Below are positions 37,284-45,457 of a DNA stretch of 64,000 bases, piece by piece. This DNA is from Amycolatopsis eburnea (GTDB lineage: Bacteria; Actinomycetota; Actinomycetes; Mycobacteriales; Pseudonocardiaceae), in NCBI RefSeq assembly GCF_003937945.1, contig NZ_RSEC01000035.1:62001-126000 (forward strand), in the 5' to 3' direction. The notes beneath the pieces were generated by a model that saw nothing but the letters and a program-made list of their open reading frames with translations, ran no database searches and had not been told where the DNA came from. Position 1 is the stretch's first letter, and each line of letters starts with the position of its first letter. The position numbers and the translations under genes are program-made.

Positions 37284-38287
37284 CGCGGCTCGCCCGCCAC
37301 GAGAAGCTCGCCGCCGCCCTCGCGGACGCCCCCGACGACGTCCTCGCCGCGGCGCGCCCGCTGGGCACCGGGATCGGCGGGTCGACCTGGCTCCTGCGGG
37401 TCGACGGGGAACCCGTCTTCGTGAAGCGGGTCGCGCTCACCGACGTGGAACGGCGGCACGAAGGCTCGACCGCCGACCTCTACGGCCTGCCGCCCTGGGC
37501 GCACTACGGCGTCGGGTCCGCGGGCGGCGGGGCGTGGCGGGAGCTGGCCGCGCACCGGGCGGCGAGCGGCTGGGTCCGCACCGGTGAGTGCGAGAACTTC
37601 CCGCTGCTGCACCACTGGCGAGTCGTGCCCGGCCTGCCGCGCCCCCGCACCGACCTGGCGCGCGATGTCGCGTTCTGGCACGACGACCCGGGCGTGCGGC
37701 GACGGCTCGAAGCCCTCGACAGCGCCACCGCGGATCTCGTGCTGTTCCTCGAACACGTCCCGGAAAACCTGACGCGGTGGCTCGAAACCCAGCCCGGCGG
37801 GACCGGCCTCGCCCACCGGGACCTGCGCGCCGTCACCGAATTCCTGGCCGCGCAGGGCGTCCAGCACTTCGACGCACACTTCGCGAACATCCTCACCGAC
37901 GGCGAACGGCTCTACCTGACCGACTTCGGCCTCGCCGCGCTGCCGGACTTCACGCTTTCCGGCGCCGAGGCGGAGTTCCTCGCCGAGCACGCCGACCACG
38001 ACCGTGCCTACGTGCTGACCCACCTGGTCAACTCGATCGTCCGGCGGCTCGTCGACGCGCCGGACTACCGCGCGCGCCACGCGTTCGTGCGCGAGTGCGC
38101 CGCGGGGCGCGCGCTGCCGGAGCTGCCCTCGGCAGACCTCCTGCGGCGCTACGCCCCGCTCGCCGTCGTCGTCAACGAGTTCTACGTCGCCCTGCACGGG
38201 GAAAGCCGGAAAACCCCGTACCCCGCCGAAGAAATCGCTCAGCAGTTGGACCGCGCCGGCTTGCCCGCGAACCGGTCGGCCAGGTAG
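37280..38287 (+). CDS. Protein-kinase-like fold phosphotransferase
   Basis: The 335-residue protein overlaps the TetR stop. It has a kinase-like layout: a Gly-rich LGTGIGGSTWLL near residue 30, a putative ATP-binding Lys in PVFVKRVAL near 50, the catalytic loop HFDAHFANIL near 195, and the Mg-binding YLTDFGLA near 212. The HFDAHFAN loop is closer to aminoglycoside/choline-kinase-type enzymes than to Ser/Thr kinases. The target may be a small molecule or a protein. It shares an operon with the TetR. Its 3' end overlaps the convergent lipase gene by 49 bp. Confidence 0.72.
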   Translation: MTRLARHEKLAAALADAPDDVLAAARPLGTGIGGSTWLLRVDGEPVFVKRVALTDVERRHEGSTADLYGLPPWAHYGVGSAGGGAWRELAAHRAASGWVRTGECENFPLLHHWRVVPGLPRPRTDLARDVAFWHDDPGVRRRLEALDSATADLVLFLEHVPENLTRWLETQPGGTGLAHRDLRAVTEFLAAQGVQHFDAHFANILTDGERLYLTDFGLAALPDFTLSGAEAEFLAEHADHDRAYVLTHLVNSIVRRLVDAPDYRARHAFVRECAAGRALPELPSADLLRRYAPLAVVVNEFYVALHGESRKTPYPAEEIAQQLDRAGLPANRSAR

Positions 38288-39405
38288 CCCACGACGTCGC
38301 CGGCCGAGAACGCCAGCGTCGTCACGTGCTCGCCGAGGTAGGTGCCCCACGTGACCGGGACGCCCGCCGCGCAGTACTGGCTGCGCAGAGTTTGCGCCTG
38401 GGACAAGGGGATGATCTCGTCGCCGCTGCCGTGGAACAGGAAGACCGGGGCCTTCGGCGGCCGGGCGCCGAGCTTGTTCTCGGCCAGCCGGGCCTGCCAC
38501 TTCGCCGTGGCGAGCGGGTTCGCCGTCGTGTAGTCGGCGATGTGCCCGAAGGCGTAGCCGAACACCGCGTCGACGCAGGCATCCTGCTGTGTCGTATACA
38601 GCGTGCGGCCGCGGTCGTTGAGGTAGGCGGGCAGGTCCAGCTCGGGGTACGCCGCGTCCAGGCCGAGCGCCGAGAGCAGCAGGAAGCCGAACCCGATGCC
38701 GCCGTCGAGGCTCTTCGCCACCACGTCGAGGTCCGCGGGCGTGCCGCCGGCGGTGATGCCCGCGACGGTCAGCTCGGGGGCGTACGACGGCGCCAGCTCG
38801 CCCGCCCAGGCCGCGCCCCCGCCGCCTTGGGAGTACCCGGAGAACGCGATCGGCCCGCCCGCCGCGAGGCCCGCGGCCGGCAGCCGGGTGGCGGCGCGGG
38901 CCGCGTCGATCACCGTGTGGCCCTCCGAGCGGCCGACGACGTAGGTGTGCAGGCCGGGCGTGCCGAGGCCTTCGTAGTCGGTGATCGCCACGGCCCAGCC
39001 GCGGCTCAGCATCGCGTCGACGAACAGCGGCTTCTCGTAGTCCGGCTGGAACTTCGACGGCGCGCAGCGGTCGCCGATCCCCCGGGTGCCGCTGGCCACC
39101 GAGACGATCGGCCGCGGCCCGGCGCCGGCCCACGGCGCGGTCGGCACGAGCACCCGGCCGGACACCGCGATCGGCGCGTCCGTCGCGGACCTCGACCGGT
39201 ACAGCACCAGGTAGCCGCGAGCCCCGGACTGGTCCGGCAGCGGCCGCCACCACACGACGTCGCCGTCGGCACCGGCAGGCAGCGGGCTCGGCGGGGTGTA
39301 GAAGGCGTCTCCGGCAGGGCCTTGCGGTGGCTCGGCGGCGGTGGCCGGACCGGCCACGGTGGACACCAGGACAACGGCCAGCAGGACCGTCCACAAGCGA
39401 CGCAT
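38239..39405 (-). CDS. Secreted lipase (secretory lipase LIP family)
   Basis: The 388-residue protein starts MRRLWTVLLAVVLVSTVAG after GAGGAG and has a signal peptide ending near ATAAE. The fold and motifs follow the LIP family: AITDYEGLGTPGLHTYVVG near 140, the nucleophile elbow FSGYSQGGGGAAW near 190, the acid in HGSGDEIIPL near 320 and the His in YLGEHVTTL near 355. It should hydrolyse acylglycerols or other lipid esters outside the cell. It follows the cholesterol oxidase gene on the same strand (28 bp gap), so both may be one transcript acting on host or dead-cell lipids. Confidence 0.9.
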   Translation of the reverse strand: MRRLWTVLLAVVLVSTVAGPATAAEPPQGPAGDAFYTPPSPLPAGADGDVVWWRPLPDQSGARGYLVLYRSRSATDAPIAVSGRVLVPTAPWAGAGPRPIVSVASGTRGIGDRCAPSKFQPDYEKPLFVDAMLSRGWAVAITDYEGLGTPGLHTYVVGRSEGHTVIDAARAATRLPAAGLAAGGPIAFSGYSQGGGGAAWAGELAPSYAPELTVAGITAGGTPADLDVVAKSLDGGIGFGFLLLSALGLDAAYPELDLPAYLNDRGRTLYTTQQDACVDAVFGYAFGHIADYTTANPLATAKWQARLAENKLGARPPKAPVFLFHGSGDEIIPLSQAQTLRSQYCAAGVPVTWGTYLGEHVTTLAFSAGDVVGYLADRFAGKPARSNC

Positions 39406-39433
39406 GAGAACTCCTCGTCGAGTTCGGCAGGGA

Positions 39434-40987
39434 CTAGAAGACGCGGTCGACGTCTTCGGCGATCAGGTGGTCCAGCGCGCGCTCGGCGACGGCGGCGATG
39501 GTCATCGAGGGGTTGCAGGCGGCGGTCGTCCCCGGCATCAGCGCGCCGTCGAGGACGTACAGGCCGCGGTGGCCGAGCACGCGGCCTTCGAGGTCGCAGA
39601 CCGCGCCCATCGCGGCGCCGCCGAGCGGGTGCCAGGTGCTGGGGACGACGGCGGTCGTGTCGAGCAGCACGCCGAGCGGCCCGGCGATGCGGGAGATCCG
39701 GTCGTGGATGCGCGCACTCAGCTTCGCGTCGGCGTTCGACGGCCAGTGCAGGACGGCGTCGTCCTTGGCGGCGTCGTAGACGAACCGTCCGCGCCCGGCG
39801 CTGATGCCGTAGCCGACGAGCATCGTGGTGCGCAGGTCCGGCAGCGGCGGCAGGGACGCCTGGATGACGGTGTTCGCCGTCGCGGGATCGTCCCACTCCT
39901 TGCTGCCGTAGACGACCGGGCCGCCCTGCGGCGCGCCGAAGTCGTCGGCGAGGTCGGTCCAGGTGTAGATGCGGTCGCCGTTGCTGCCCCAGCCCGCCCC
40001 CAGCGCGTCGGGCAGGTCGGGGATGTCGCCCTTCGCGCCCGCGCGCATCAGCAGCCGCGTCGTGTTCGCCGTGCCGGCCGCCATGACGAGCGCTTTCGCG
40101 GTCAGGATCTTCTTCTCGAGCACGTTCCCGGCGGTGTCGATGCGGTCGACGCGGACCTCCCAGCGGCCGTCCGGGGCGAGCGCGACGTCGGTGACGTTGT
40201 GCAGGGGCGCCACGGTGCAGCGGCCGGTGGCTTCGGCGGCCGCGAGGTAGGTGACGTCGACCGAGTGCTTGCCGCCGTTGTTCACCCCGAGCGCGCAGTC
40301 CCCGTTGGTGTAGGACGGTTTCACCTCGCCGTCGAGCTCGCGCAGCGCGAAGTCCCAGTCGATCGGCATGGGGATCTTTTCGACGGCGTACCCGGCGTCG
40401 CGCGCGTTGCGGGCGAAGACCCTCGCGGCCTTGTAGGTCTTGCTCTCGACGAGGGCGTCCGGCGCGGTCGCGATGCCCAGCATCGCGGCGACGCGGGGGT
40501 AGTGCTCGGCGGCCAGCCGGGCGTAGTCGAGCCGCTCGGGGAAGCAGGCGTGGAACAGCTCGGCCGTCGGCTGCAGCGTCATGCCCTGGTAGACCAACGA
40601 GCCGCCGCCGACGCCCGCGGCGCACATCATGCTCATGCCCTCGCCGCTGACTTGCTCCAGCAACCCGGTGTAGCGCTCGAACGGCGGCAGCGAGGGCAGT
40701 CCCGGCAGCGACGGCGCCGAGCCGAGCCAGAAGATCCGCTTGTCCGGCGCCGTCGGGTGCGGGAACGTCTCGGCGTCCGGCCCGGTCGGCCACCGCCGTC
40801 CGCGTTCGAGCACCAGCACCGGCACGCCGGCCCGGGCCAGCCGCAGCGCCGTCACCCCGCCGCCGAACCCGGACCCGATGACGACGACCCGGTGCTCCTC
40901 GCGGGTGACCCGGGCGGCGCCGAGCGCGGCGGCCCCGGCGACGGCGGCCGCGCCCTTCAGGACGCTACGGCGGTTCAGGACGGGCAT
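39434..40987 (-). CDS. Cholesterol oxidase (GMC-type flavoenzyme)
   Basis: The enzyme oxidises 3-beta-hydroxysteroids and isomerises the product to the 4-en-3-one, making H2O2. The 517-residue protein has a twin-arginine-type leader (NRRSVLKGAAAVAG) and the FAD dinucleotide motif VVIGSGFGGGVTALRLARAG near residue 35. It also has MCAAGVGGGSLVYQG near 115 and the GMC C-terminal TWHPLGGAAMG near 450. These match Streptomyces/Brevibacterium-type cholesterol oxidases. GGAGGAG precedes the ATG. It diverges from a TetR gene with a palindromic operator and is followed by a lipase. Confidence 0.9.
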   Translation of the reverse strand: MPVLNRRSVLKGAAAVAGAAALGAARVTREEHRVVVIGSGFGGGVTALRLARAGVPVLVLERGRRWPTGPDAETFPHPTAPDKRIFWLGSAPSLPGLPSLPPFERYTGLLEQVSGEGMSMMCAAGVGGGSLVYQGMTLQPTAELFHACFPERLDYARLAAEHYPRVAAMLGIATAPDALVESKTYKAARVFARNARDAGYAVEKIPMPIDWDFALRELDGEVKPSYTNGDCALGVNNGGKHSVDVTYLAAAEATGRCTVAPLHNVTDVALAPDGRWEVRVDRIDTAGNVLEKKILTAKALVMAAGTANTTRLLMRAGAKGDIPDLPDALGAGWGSNGDRIYTWTDLADDFGAPQGGPVVYGSKEWDDPATANTVIQASLPPLPDLRTTMLVGYGISAGRGRFVYDAAKDDAVLHWPSNADAKLSARIHDRISRIAGPLGVLLDTTAVVPSTWHPLGGAAMGAVCDLEGRVLGHRGLYVLDGALMPGTTAACNPSMTIAAVAERALDHLIAEDVDRVF

Positions 40988-41067
40988 GGGGCTCCTCCGG
41001 CGGTGATCGTGACCTGGGGTGACGGTAGGAACCCGAACCGAGAGATGGAACGGATTGCCGGTCTCAC

Positions 41068-41079
41068 TACTCGCGAGTA
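41068..41079. promoter_or_regulatory. 12-bp palindrome TACTCGCGAGTA, candidate TetR operator
   Basis: This perfect palindrome ends 12 bp before the ATG of the TetR gene and lies in the divergent region with the cholesterol oxidase gene. Autoregulation and control of the oxidase/lipase pair are likely. Confidence 0.6.
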
Positions 41080-41091
41080 ACGTGGTGGCCC

Positions 41092-41649
41092 ATGCGCGCA
41101 GGGCGACCGTCTTCGGCCGTACCCCGGCGCGTCGACGCCCGCCGCAACCGCGAAGCGATCCTGCGCGCCGCCGACGAGGTGTTCAGCGAGCAGGCCGACG
41201 TCGCACTGGACGAAGTGGCCCGCCGCGCCGGCCTCGGGCGCGCGACGGTCTACCGGCACTTCCCCGACCGCACGGCACTGGCGTTCGCGGTCGCGGCCCA
41301 CCACCTCACCGCGCTCAAGAGCCTGGTGCGCGATGAGCCGTTCCGCGAGCTGCTGCGGCGCGTCCTGGCGATGCAGGCTCGGCGGCGGCCTCTGGTCCGG
41401 ATCTTCCGGGAGCTGCCGGAACGCAGTCAGCGCCAGTACACCCACGCGCTGATCGCGTTGCTGCGCCCGGCGTTCGAACGGGCCCAGCGCGAAGGCGGCG
41501 TCCGCGCCGACCTGCAACCGGCGGACCTGGCCCTGCTGTTCGAAATGCACGAGGCGGCACTGGCCGCCGGGCCGGCGCCGCGCGACCGGGAACCGGCGGA
41601 GCGCCTGGTCCGCGTGTTCCTGGACGGGTTGGCGGGCGCCGGAAACTGA
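41092..41649 (+). CDS. TetR-family transcriptional regulator
   Basis: The 185-residue protein begins MRAGRPSSAVPRRVDARRNREAIL, with the HTH at about 35-72 (VALDEVARRAGLGRATVYRHFPDRTAL). The C-terminal part is typical of single-domain TetR regulators with an unidentified ligand. No Shine-Dalgarno is visible. The position opposite the cholesterol oxidase suggests a steroid- or lipid-responsive repressor, which is inference. The dispersed palindromic repeat follows 30 bp after the stop. Confidence 0.88.
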   Translation: MRAGRPSSAVPRRVDARRNREAILRAADEVFSEQADVALDEVARRAGLGRATVYRHFPDRTALAFAVAAHHLTALKSLVRDEPFRELLRRVLAMQARRRPLVRIFRELPERSQRQYTHALIALLRPAFERAQREGGVRADLQPADLALLFEMHEAALAAGPAPRDREPAERLVRVFLDGLAGAGN

Positions 41650-41679
41650 CCCCGGCCGGGATCGCGGCTTCGCCCGGAC

Positions 41680-41734
41680 GTCATGAAAGGGTCGTTCATC
41701 TCGCCAGACGACATGAACGACCCTTTCATGACAT
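41680..41734. repeat. Dispersed palindromic repeat, copy 2 (inverted relative to copy 1)
   Basis: The arms (GTCATGAAAGGGTCGTTCAT and its complement) and the 13-base loop equal the reverse complement of the element at 18953-19009, with a single G/A difference. The element sits between the TetR stop and the GH43 promoter. Confidence 0.85.
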
Positions 41735-41831
41735 CCCCGCGCCCCGAGCCGACCGCGGGGCACTTCCCCACCCGCCCGGCCGGCTCTTGACCGCCGCGCA
41801 CCACCGCCTTAAAGTCAGCGTGCCCCATCCG

Positions 41832-41847
41832 ATGTTAACGTTAACAT
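41832..41847. promoter_or_regulatory. LacI-type operator ATGTTAACGTTAACAT upstream of the double-GH43 gene
   Basis: A perfect 16-bp palindrome with central CG lies 30 bp before the GH43 ATG. It differs from the site at 13930 at one core position. It is consistent with a sugar-responsive LacI repressor shared with the aldose epimerase. Confidence 0.75.
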
Positions 41848-41876
41848 GCCCTCGACGCGCCCCCAAGGACACAACG

Positions 41877-44800
41877 ATGAGGTTGTTCTCCCCGCGCCGT
41901 TTCGGCGTCGTGCTGGCCGTCGTGGCCGCACTCGTCCCCGTCCCCAGCGCGAACGCCGCGCCCTCGCCCGCACTGAAAGCCGCCGCCGGAAGCCTTGCCG
42001 TGCCCGGCATCGACGACGTGCGCGGCAACCTCACCCTGCCGGTCACCGGGCCGGGCGGGACGAGCGTCAGCTGGACGTCCGACGCTCCCGCCGTCATTAC
42101 CCCGACCGGCGAAGTGACCCGGCCGCCCGCCGGGAGCCGGCCGCGCACCGTCGTCCTGACCGCGAAAGTCACCGCGGGCCGGGAAAGCGCTGTCCGCAGG
42201 TTCACCGCCACCGTCGTCCCCAAGCCGGTGCAGGAACCCCTGGCCGGGTACAGCTTCTTCTACTTCACCGGCGAAGGCACCTCCAACGGCGAACAGATCT
42301 ACTCGGCGCTGAGCAAGGGCAACGACCCGCTGAACTGGACCGAACTCAACAACGGCCAGCCGATCCTCAAGTCGAGCCTCGGCGAGCTGGGCGTGCGCGA
42401 CCCGTTCATCCTGCGCTCCCCCGACGGCGACAAGTTCTACCTCCTCGCCACCGACCTGCGGATCTACGCCGGCCGCGGCTGGGACGCCGCGCAGCGGACC
42501 GGGAGCCGGTCGATCATGGTGTGGGAATCGACCGACCTCGCGCACTGGTCGCGCCAGCGCAGCGTGCAGGTCTCCCCGCCGACGGCCGGGAACACCTGGG
42601 CGCCGGAAGCCTTCTGGGACGCCAAGCGCGGCACCTACGTCGTCTACTGGGCCTCCAAGCTCTACGCCGAGAACGACCCGAACCACACCGGCGACAGCTA
42701 CAACCGCATGATGTACGCGACCACCCGCGACTTCGTCAGCTTCAGCGCGCCGCAGGTGTGGATCGACCCGGGCTACTCGGTGATCGACTCGACGGTCATC
42801 AAGGACCAGGACACCTACTACCGCTTCACGAAGGACGAGCGCAACAACACGTCCTCGACGCCGTGCAGCAAGTTCATCACCGAAGAGAAGTCCACCGACC
42901 TGCTCGACCCGCACTACGGCTTCGTCGCCGACTGCATCGGCAAGGCGACCGCCACCAGCCCCGGGCTCTCCGCGGGCGAAGGGCCCACCGGCTTCAAGTC
43001 CAACACCGAGAACAAGTGGTACCTGTTCATCGACGAGTTCGGCGGCCGCGGCTACGTCCCGTTCGAGACCACCGACCTCGCCTCCGGCCAGTGGACGATG
43101 TCGGCGGGCGCGCACCTGCCGTCGTCCCCGCGGCACGGCACCGTCCTGCCGGTGACGCAGGCGGAGATGAACCGGCTGAGCGCTCCCCCGGCGCCGGTTC
43201 AGGCGCAAGCGAACGGGCTCGTCGCGCACTGGCCGCTCGACGCGAAGTCGGGCACGGTCGCGGCCGACACCACCGGGCACGGCTACGACGGCGCCCTCGC
43301 CGGCGACGTCGGCTGGAGCGACGGCGCGCTCGCGTTCGGCGGCAAGAACGGGCACGTCCAGCTGCCGAACAACCTGCTGACCGGCGTCACCGCGGCCACC
43401 GTCTCGGCCGACGTCCTGGTCGATCCGGCCCAGCAGACGCCGTACTTCCTGTGGGGACTGGGCAACACAGCCAGGGACGGGACCGGCAACGGCTACCTGT
43501 TCACCACCGGCGGCACCGCGAGCGGCGGGCTGCGCGGCGCCATCGCCACCGGGAACTGGACCACCGAGCAAGCGGTGGCGGGCGGCGGGCTGCCGCGCGG
43601 GATCTGGAAGAACGTGACGCTGACCGTCGGCGACGGCGTCGAGGTGCTCTACCTCGACGGCGTCGAAGTCGCCCGCAACACCGGCGCCACCATCAAGCCG
43701 TCGGACCTCGGCGGCGGCGTCACGGCGGCGAACTACCTCGGCCGGTCGGTGTACGCGAGCGACAAGACCCTGACCGGCAAGATGAAGGACGTGCGGCTGT
43801 ACAACCGGGCCTTGTCCGGCCTGGAGGTTTCCGCGCTCCCCTCGAACAGCACGGCCATCCGGTCGGTCACGCTCGCCTCGCTCAAGACCCCGGCCGTCAT
43901 CGACTCCGGCGCCGGGACGGTCGTGCTGCCCGTCAAGCCGGGTACCGACCTGCGGAAGCTGGCGCCGGAGTTCGGCCTCGCGCCGGGCGCGACCATCAAG
44001 CCGGGCAACGGGAAGACTGTGAACCTCAGCACGCCCCAGCGGTTCACGGTCACCGGCGCGGGCGGCGACCGTCGCGTGTGGACGGTCGAGGCGCACGAGG
44101 TGCACAGCCCGGTGCTGCCGGGCTTCACCGCCGACCCGAACATCGTCGCGTTCGGCGACACGTACTACCTCTACCCCACCACGGACGGCTTCGACGGCTG
44201 GAGCGGGACGAAGTTCTCGGCGTGGTCGTCGAAGGACCTGGTGCACTGGACCGACGACGGCGTCATCCTCGACCTCGGGCCGGACGTGAGCTGGGCGGAC
44301 AAGAACGCCTGGGCGCCGACGATCGCCGAGCGCCACGGCAAGTACTACTTCTACTTCTGCGCCGAGGCCAAGATCGGCGTGGCGGTGAGCGACTCGCCGA
44401 CCGGCCCGTTCGTCGACTCCGGCAAGCCGCTGATCGCCGCCAACCCCGACGGCGGCCAGGCGATCGACCCGGCGGTCTTCGTCGACCACACCGGGCAGCC
44501 GTACCTCTACTGGGGCAACGGCAACGCCTACGTCGTCCCCCTGAACGACGACATGGTGTCCTACGACCCGGCGAAGATCACCCGCCTGACCGGGCTCGAC
44601 GGCTTCCGCGAAGGCCTCTTCATGGCCGAGAGGCAGGGCACGTACTACCTGAGCTGGTCGATCGACGACACGCGCAGCGAGGACTACCGCGTCGGCTACG
44701 CGACGGCGCCGAGCCCCGCCGGGCCGTTCACCAACCGCGGCCTGCTCCTGAGCAAGGACGCCCACCTGGGTGTCCTCGGCACCGGCCACAGCTCGATGCT

Positions 44801-44999
44801 GCGCGTCCCGGGCACCGACGACTGGTACCTCGCCTACCACCGCTTCGGCATCCCGGGCGGCGACGGCACCCACCGCGAGACGACGATCGACAAGCTCACC
44901 TTCCGCCGCGACGGCACGCTCGAGCCGGTGAAGCCGACGCTGGAAAGCGTGCGGCCGCAGCGGATCCCGTGGCACCGCGGAACGGTCCGGGCCGGCTGA
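41877..44999 (+). CDS. Secreted protein with two GH43 domains flanking a LamG domain
   Basis: The ATG MRLFSPRRFGVV follows AAGGAC and a signal peptide ends near ANAAPS. Residues about 40-105 are an Ig-like stretch. About 115-430 form a first five-bladed GH43-like propeller (GVRDPFILRSPDGDKFYLLAT, NTWAPEAFWDAKRGTYVVYW). About 445-630 are a LamG/concanavalin-like domain (HWPLDAKSGTVAADTTGHGYDG). About 745-1035 form a second GH43 domain with TADPNIVAFGDTYYLYPT, WAPTIAERHGKYYFYF, AIDPAVFVDHTGQPYLYWG and the general-acid segment FREGLFMAERQ. The second domain looks fully equipped for arabinofuranosidase or xylosidase activity. The 1040-residue protein would act outside the cell on pentose polymers. 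Confidence 0.9.
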   Translation: MRLFSPRRFGVVLAVVAALVPVPSANAAPSPALKAAAGSLAVPGIDDVRGNLTLPVTGPGGTSVSWTSDAPAVITPTGEVTRPPAGSRPRTVVLTAKVTAGRESAVRRFTATVVPKPVQEPLAGYSFFYFTGEGTSNGEQIYSALSKGNDPLNWTELNNGQPILKSSLGELGVRDPFILRSPDGDKFYLLATDLRIYAGRGWDAAQRTGSRSIMVWESTDLAHWSRQRSVQVSPPTAGNTWAPEAFWDAKRGTYVVYWASKLYAENDPNHTGDSYNRMMYATTRDFVSFSAPQVWIDPGYSVIDSTVIKDQDTYYRFTKDERNNTSSTPCSKFITEEKSTDLLDPHYGFVADCIGKATATSPGLSAGEGPTGFKSNTENKWYLFIDEFGGRGYVPFETTDLASGQWTMSAGAHLPSSPRHGTVLPVTQAEMNRLSAPPAPVQAQANGLVAHWPLDAKSGTVAADTTGHGYDGALAGDVGWSDGALAFGGKNGHVQLPNNLLTGVTAATVSADVLVDPAQQTPYFLWGLGNTARDGTGNGYLFTTGGTASGGLRGAIATGNWTTEQAVAGGGLPRGIWKNVTLTVGDGVEVLYLDGVEVARNTGATIKPSDLGGGVTAANYLGRSVYASDKTLTGKMKDVRLYNRALSGLEVSALPSNSTAIRSVTLASLKTPAVIDSGAGTVVLPVKPGTDLRKLAPEFGLAPGATIKPGNGKTVNLSTPQRFTVTGAGGDRRVWTVEAHEVHSPVLPGFTADPNIVAFGDTYYLYPTTDGFDGWSGTKFSAWSSKDLVHWTDDGVILDLGPDVSWADKNAWAPTIAERHGKYYFYFCAEAKIGVAVSDSPTGPFVDSGKPLIAANPDGGQAIDPAVFVDHTGQPYLYWGNGNAYVVPLNDDMVSYDPAKITRLTGLDGFREGLFMAERQGTYYLSWSIDDTRSEDYRVGYATAPSPAGPFTNRGLLLSKDAHLGVLGTGHSSMLRVPGTDDWYLAYHRFGIPGGDGTHRETTIDKLTFRRDGTLEPVKPTLESVRPQRIPWHRGTVRAG

Positions 45000-45044
45000 G
45001 ACAGACGTCACCCGGACAGGTGGATGGACGGCACCTGACGGCGC

Positions 45045-45069
45045 GTTTAGCCCGTGTGAGGCGGGGTAA
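45045..45069 (+). promoter_or_regulatory. SigB/SigF-type promoter (GTTT-N15-GGGTAA)
   Basis: GTTT and GGGTAA are separated by 15 bp, matching the general-stress sigma-factor pattern of actinobacteria. The element ends 40 bp before the ATG of the small gene at 45110. Confidence 0.5.
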
Positions 45070-45109
45070 ACATCCGCCGTTCAGGTTGCCTCCGACCAGG
45101 AGCCGTTTG

Positions 45110-45454
45110 ATGACCAGCGTCCTGACCGACGGACTCGAAAACTCCCGTCAGGTCCCCCGGCCGCGCCCCCGTCCGGTCACGTCCGACACGCTCTCCGAGC
45201 TGGCCCGCCTCGCCGCGCTCGCCGAACTCGCCCGGCGTTCCTCGCCGTCCCTGATGCACCACGCGATCCTCGCCGGCACCTCGCCCGCCACGGTCGCGGC
45301 GGCCGCGAAGGTCGACGTCGCCGAAGCGCACATCCGCTGGCACGAATGGGCCGACACCGCGGTCGGCCGGGACGAGTACGTCCGCGTGCACACCGCGTTC
45401 GCCGAAGCGGTCATCGCCCGCCACCCCGCCGTGGAGGACGAACTGCGCCCGTGA
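45110..45454 (+). CDS. Hypothetical protein, 114 residues, Ala-rich helical
   Basis: The ATG MTSVLTDGLENSRQ has AGGAG six bases upstream. The N-terminus is Pro/Arg-rich and the rest is predicted helical, with a segment resembling a helix-turn-helix (HHAILAGTSPATVAAAAKVDVAEAHIRWHEW). The spacing suggests a small DNA-binding or homeodomain-like protein of the kind common in actinomycetes, but I cannot assign a family. A stress-sigma-type promoter precedes it. It converges on a membrane-protein gene three bases beyond its stop. Confidence 0.68.
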   Translation: MTSVLTDGLENSRQVPRPRPRPVTSDTLSELARLAALAELARRSSPSLMHHAILAGTSPATVAAAAKVDVAEAHIRWHEWADTAVGRDEYVRVHTAFAEAVIARHPAVEDELRP

Positions 45455-45457
45455 GCT

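Noticed and set aside
41846..45454. 1202-residue open frame overlapping the GH43 gene
   Set aside because: It is a shadow frame of the GH43 gene; only its last 114 residues, from the ATG at 45110 with its own ribosome-binding site, are supported.
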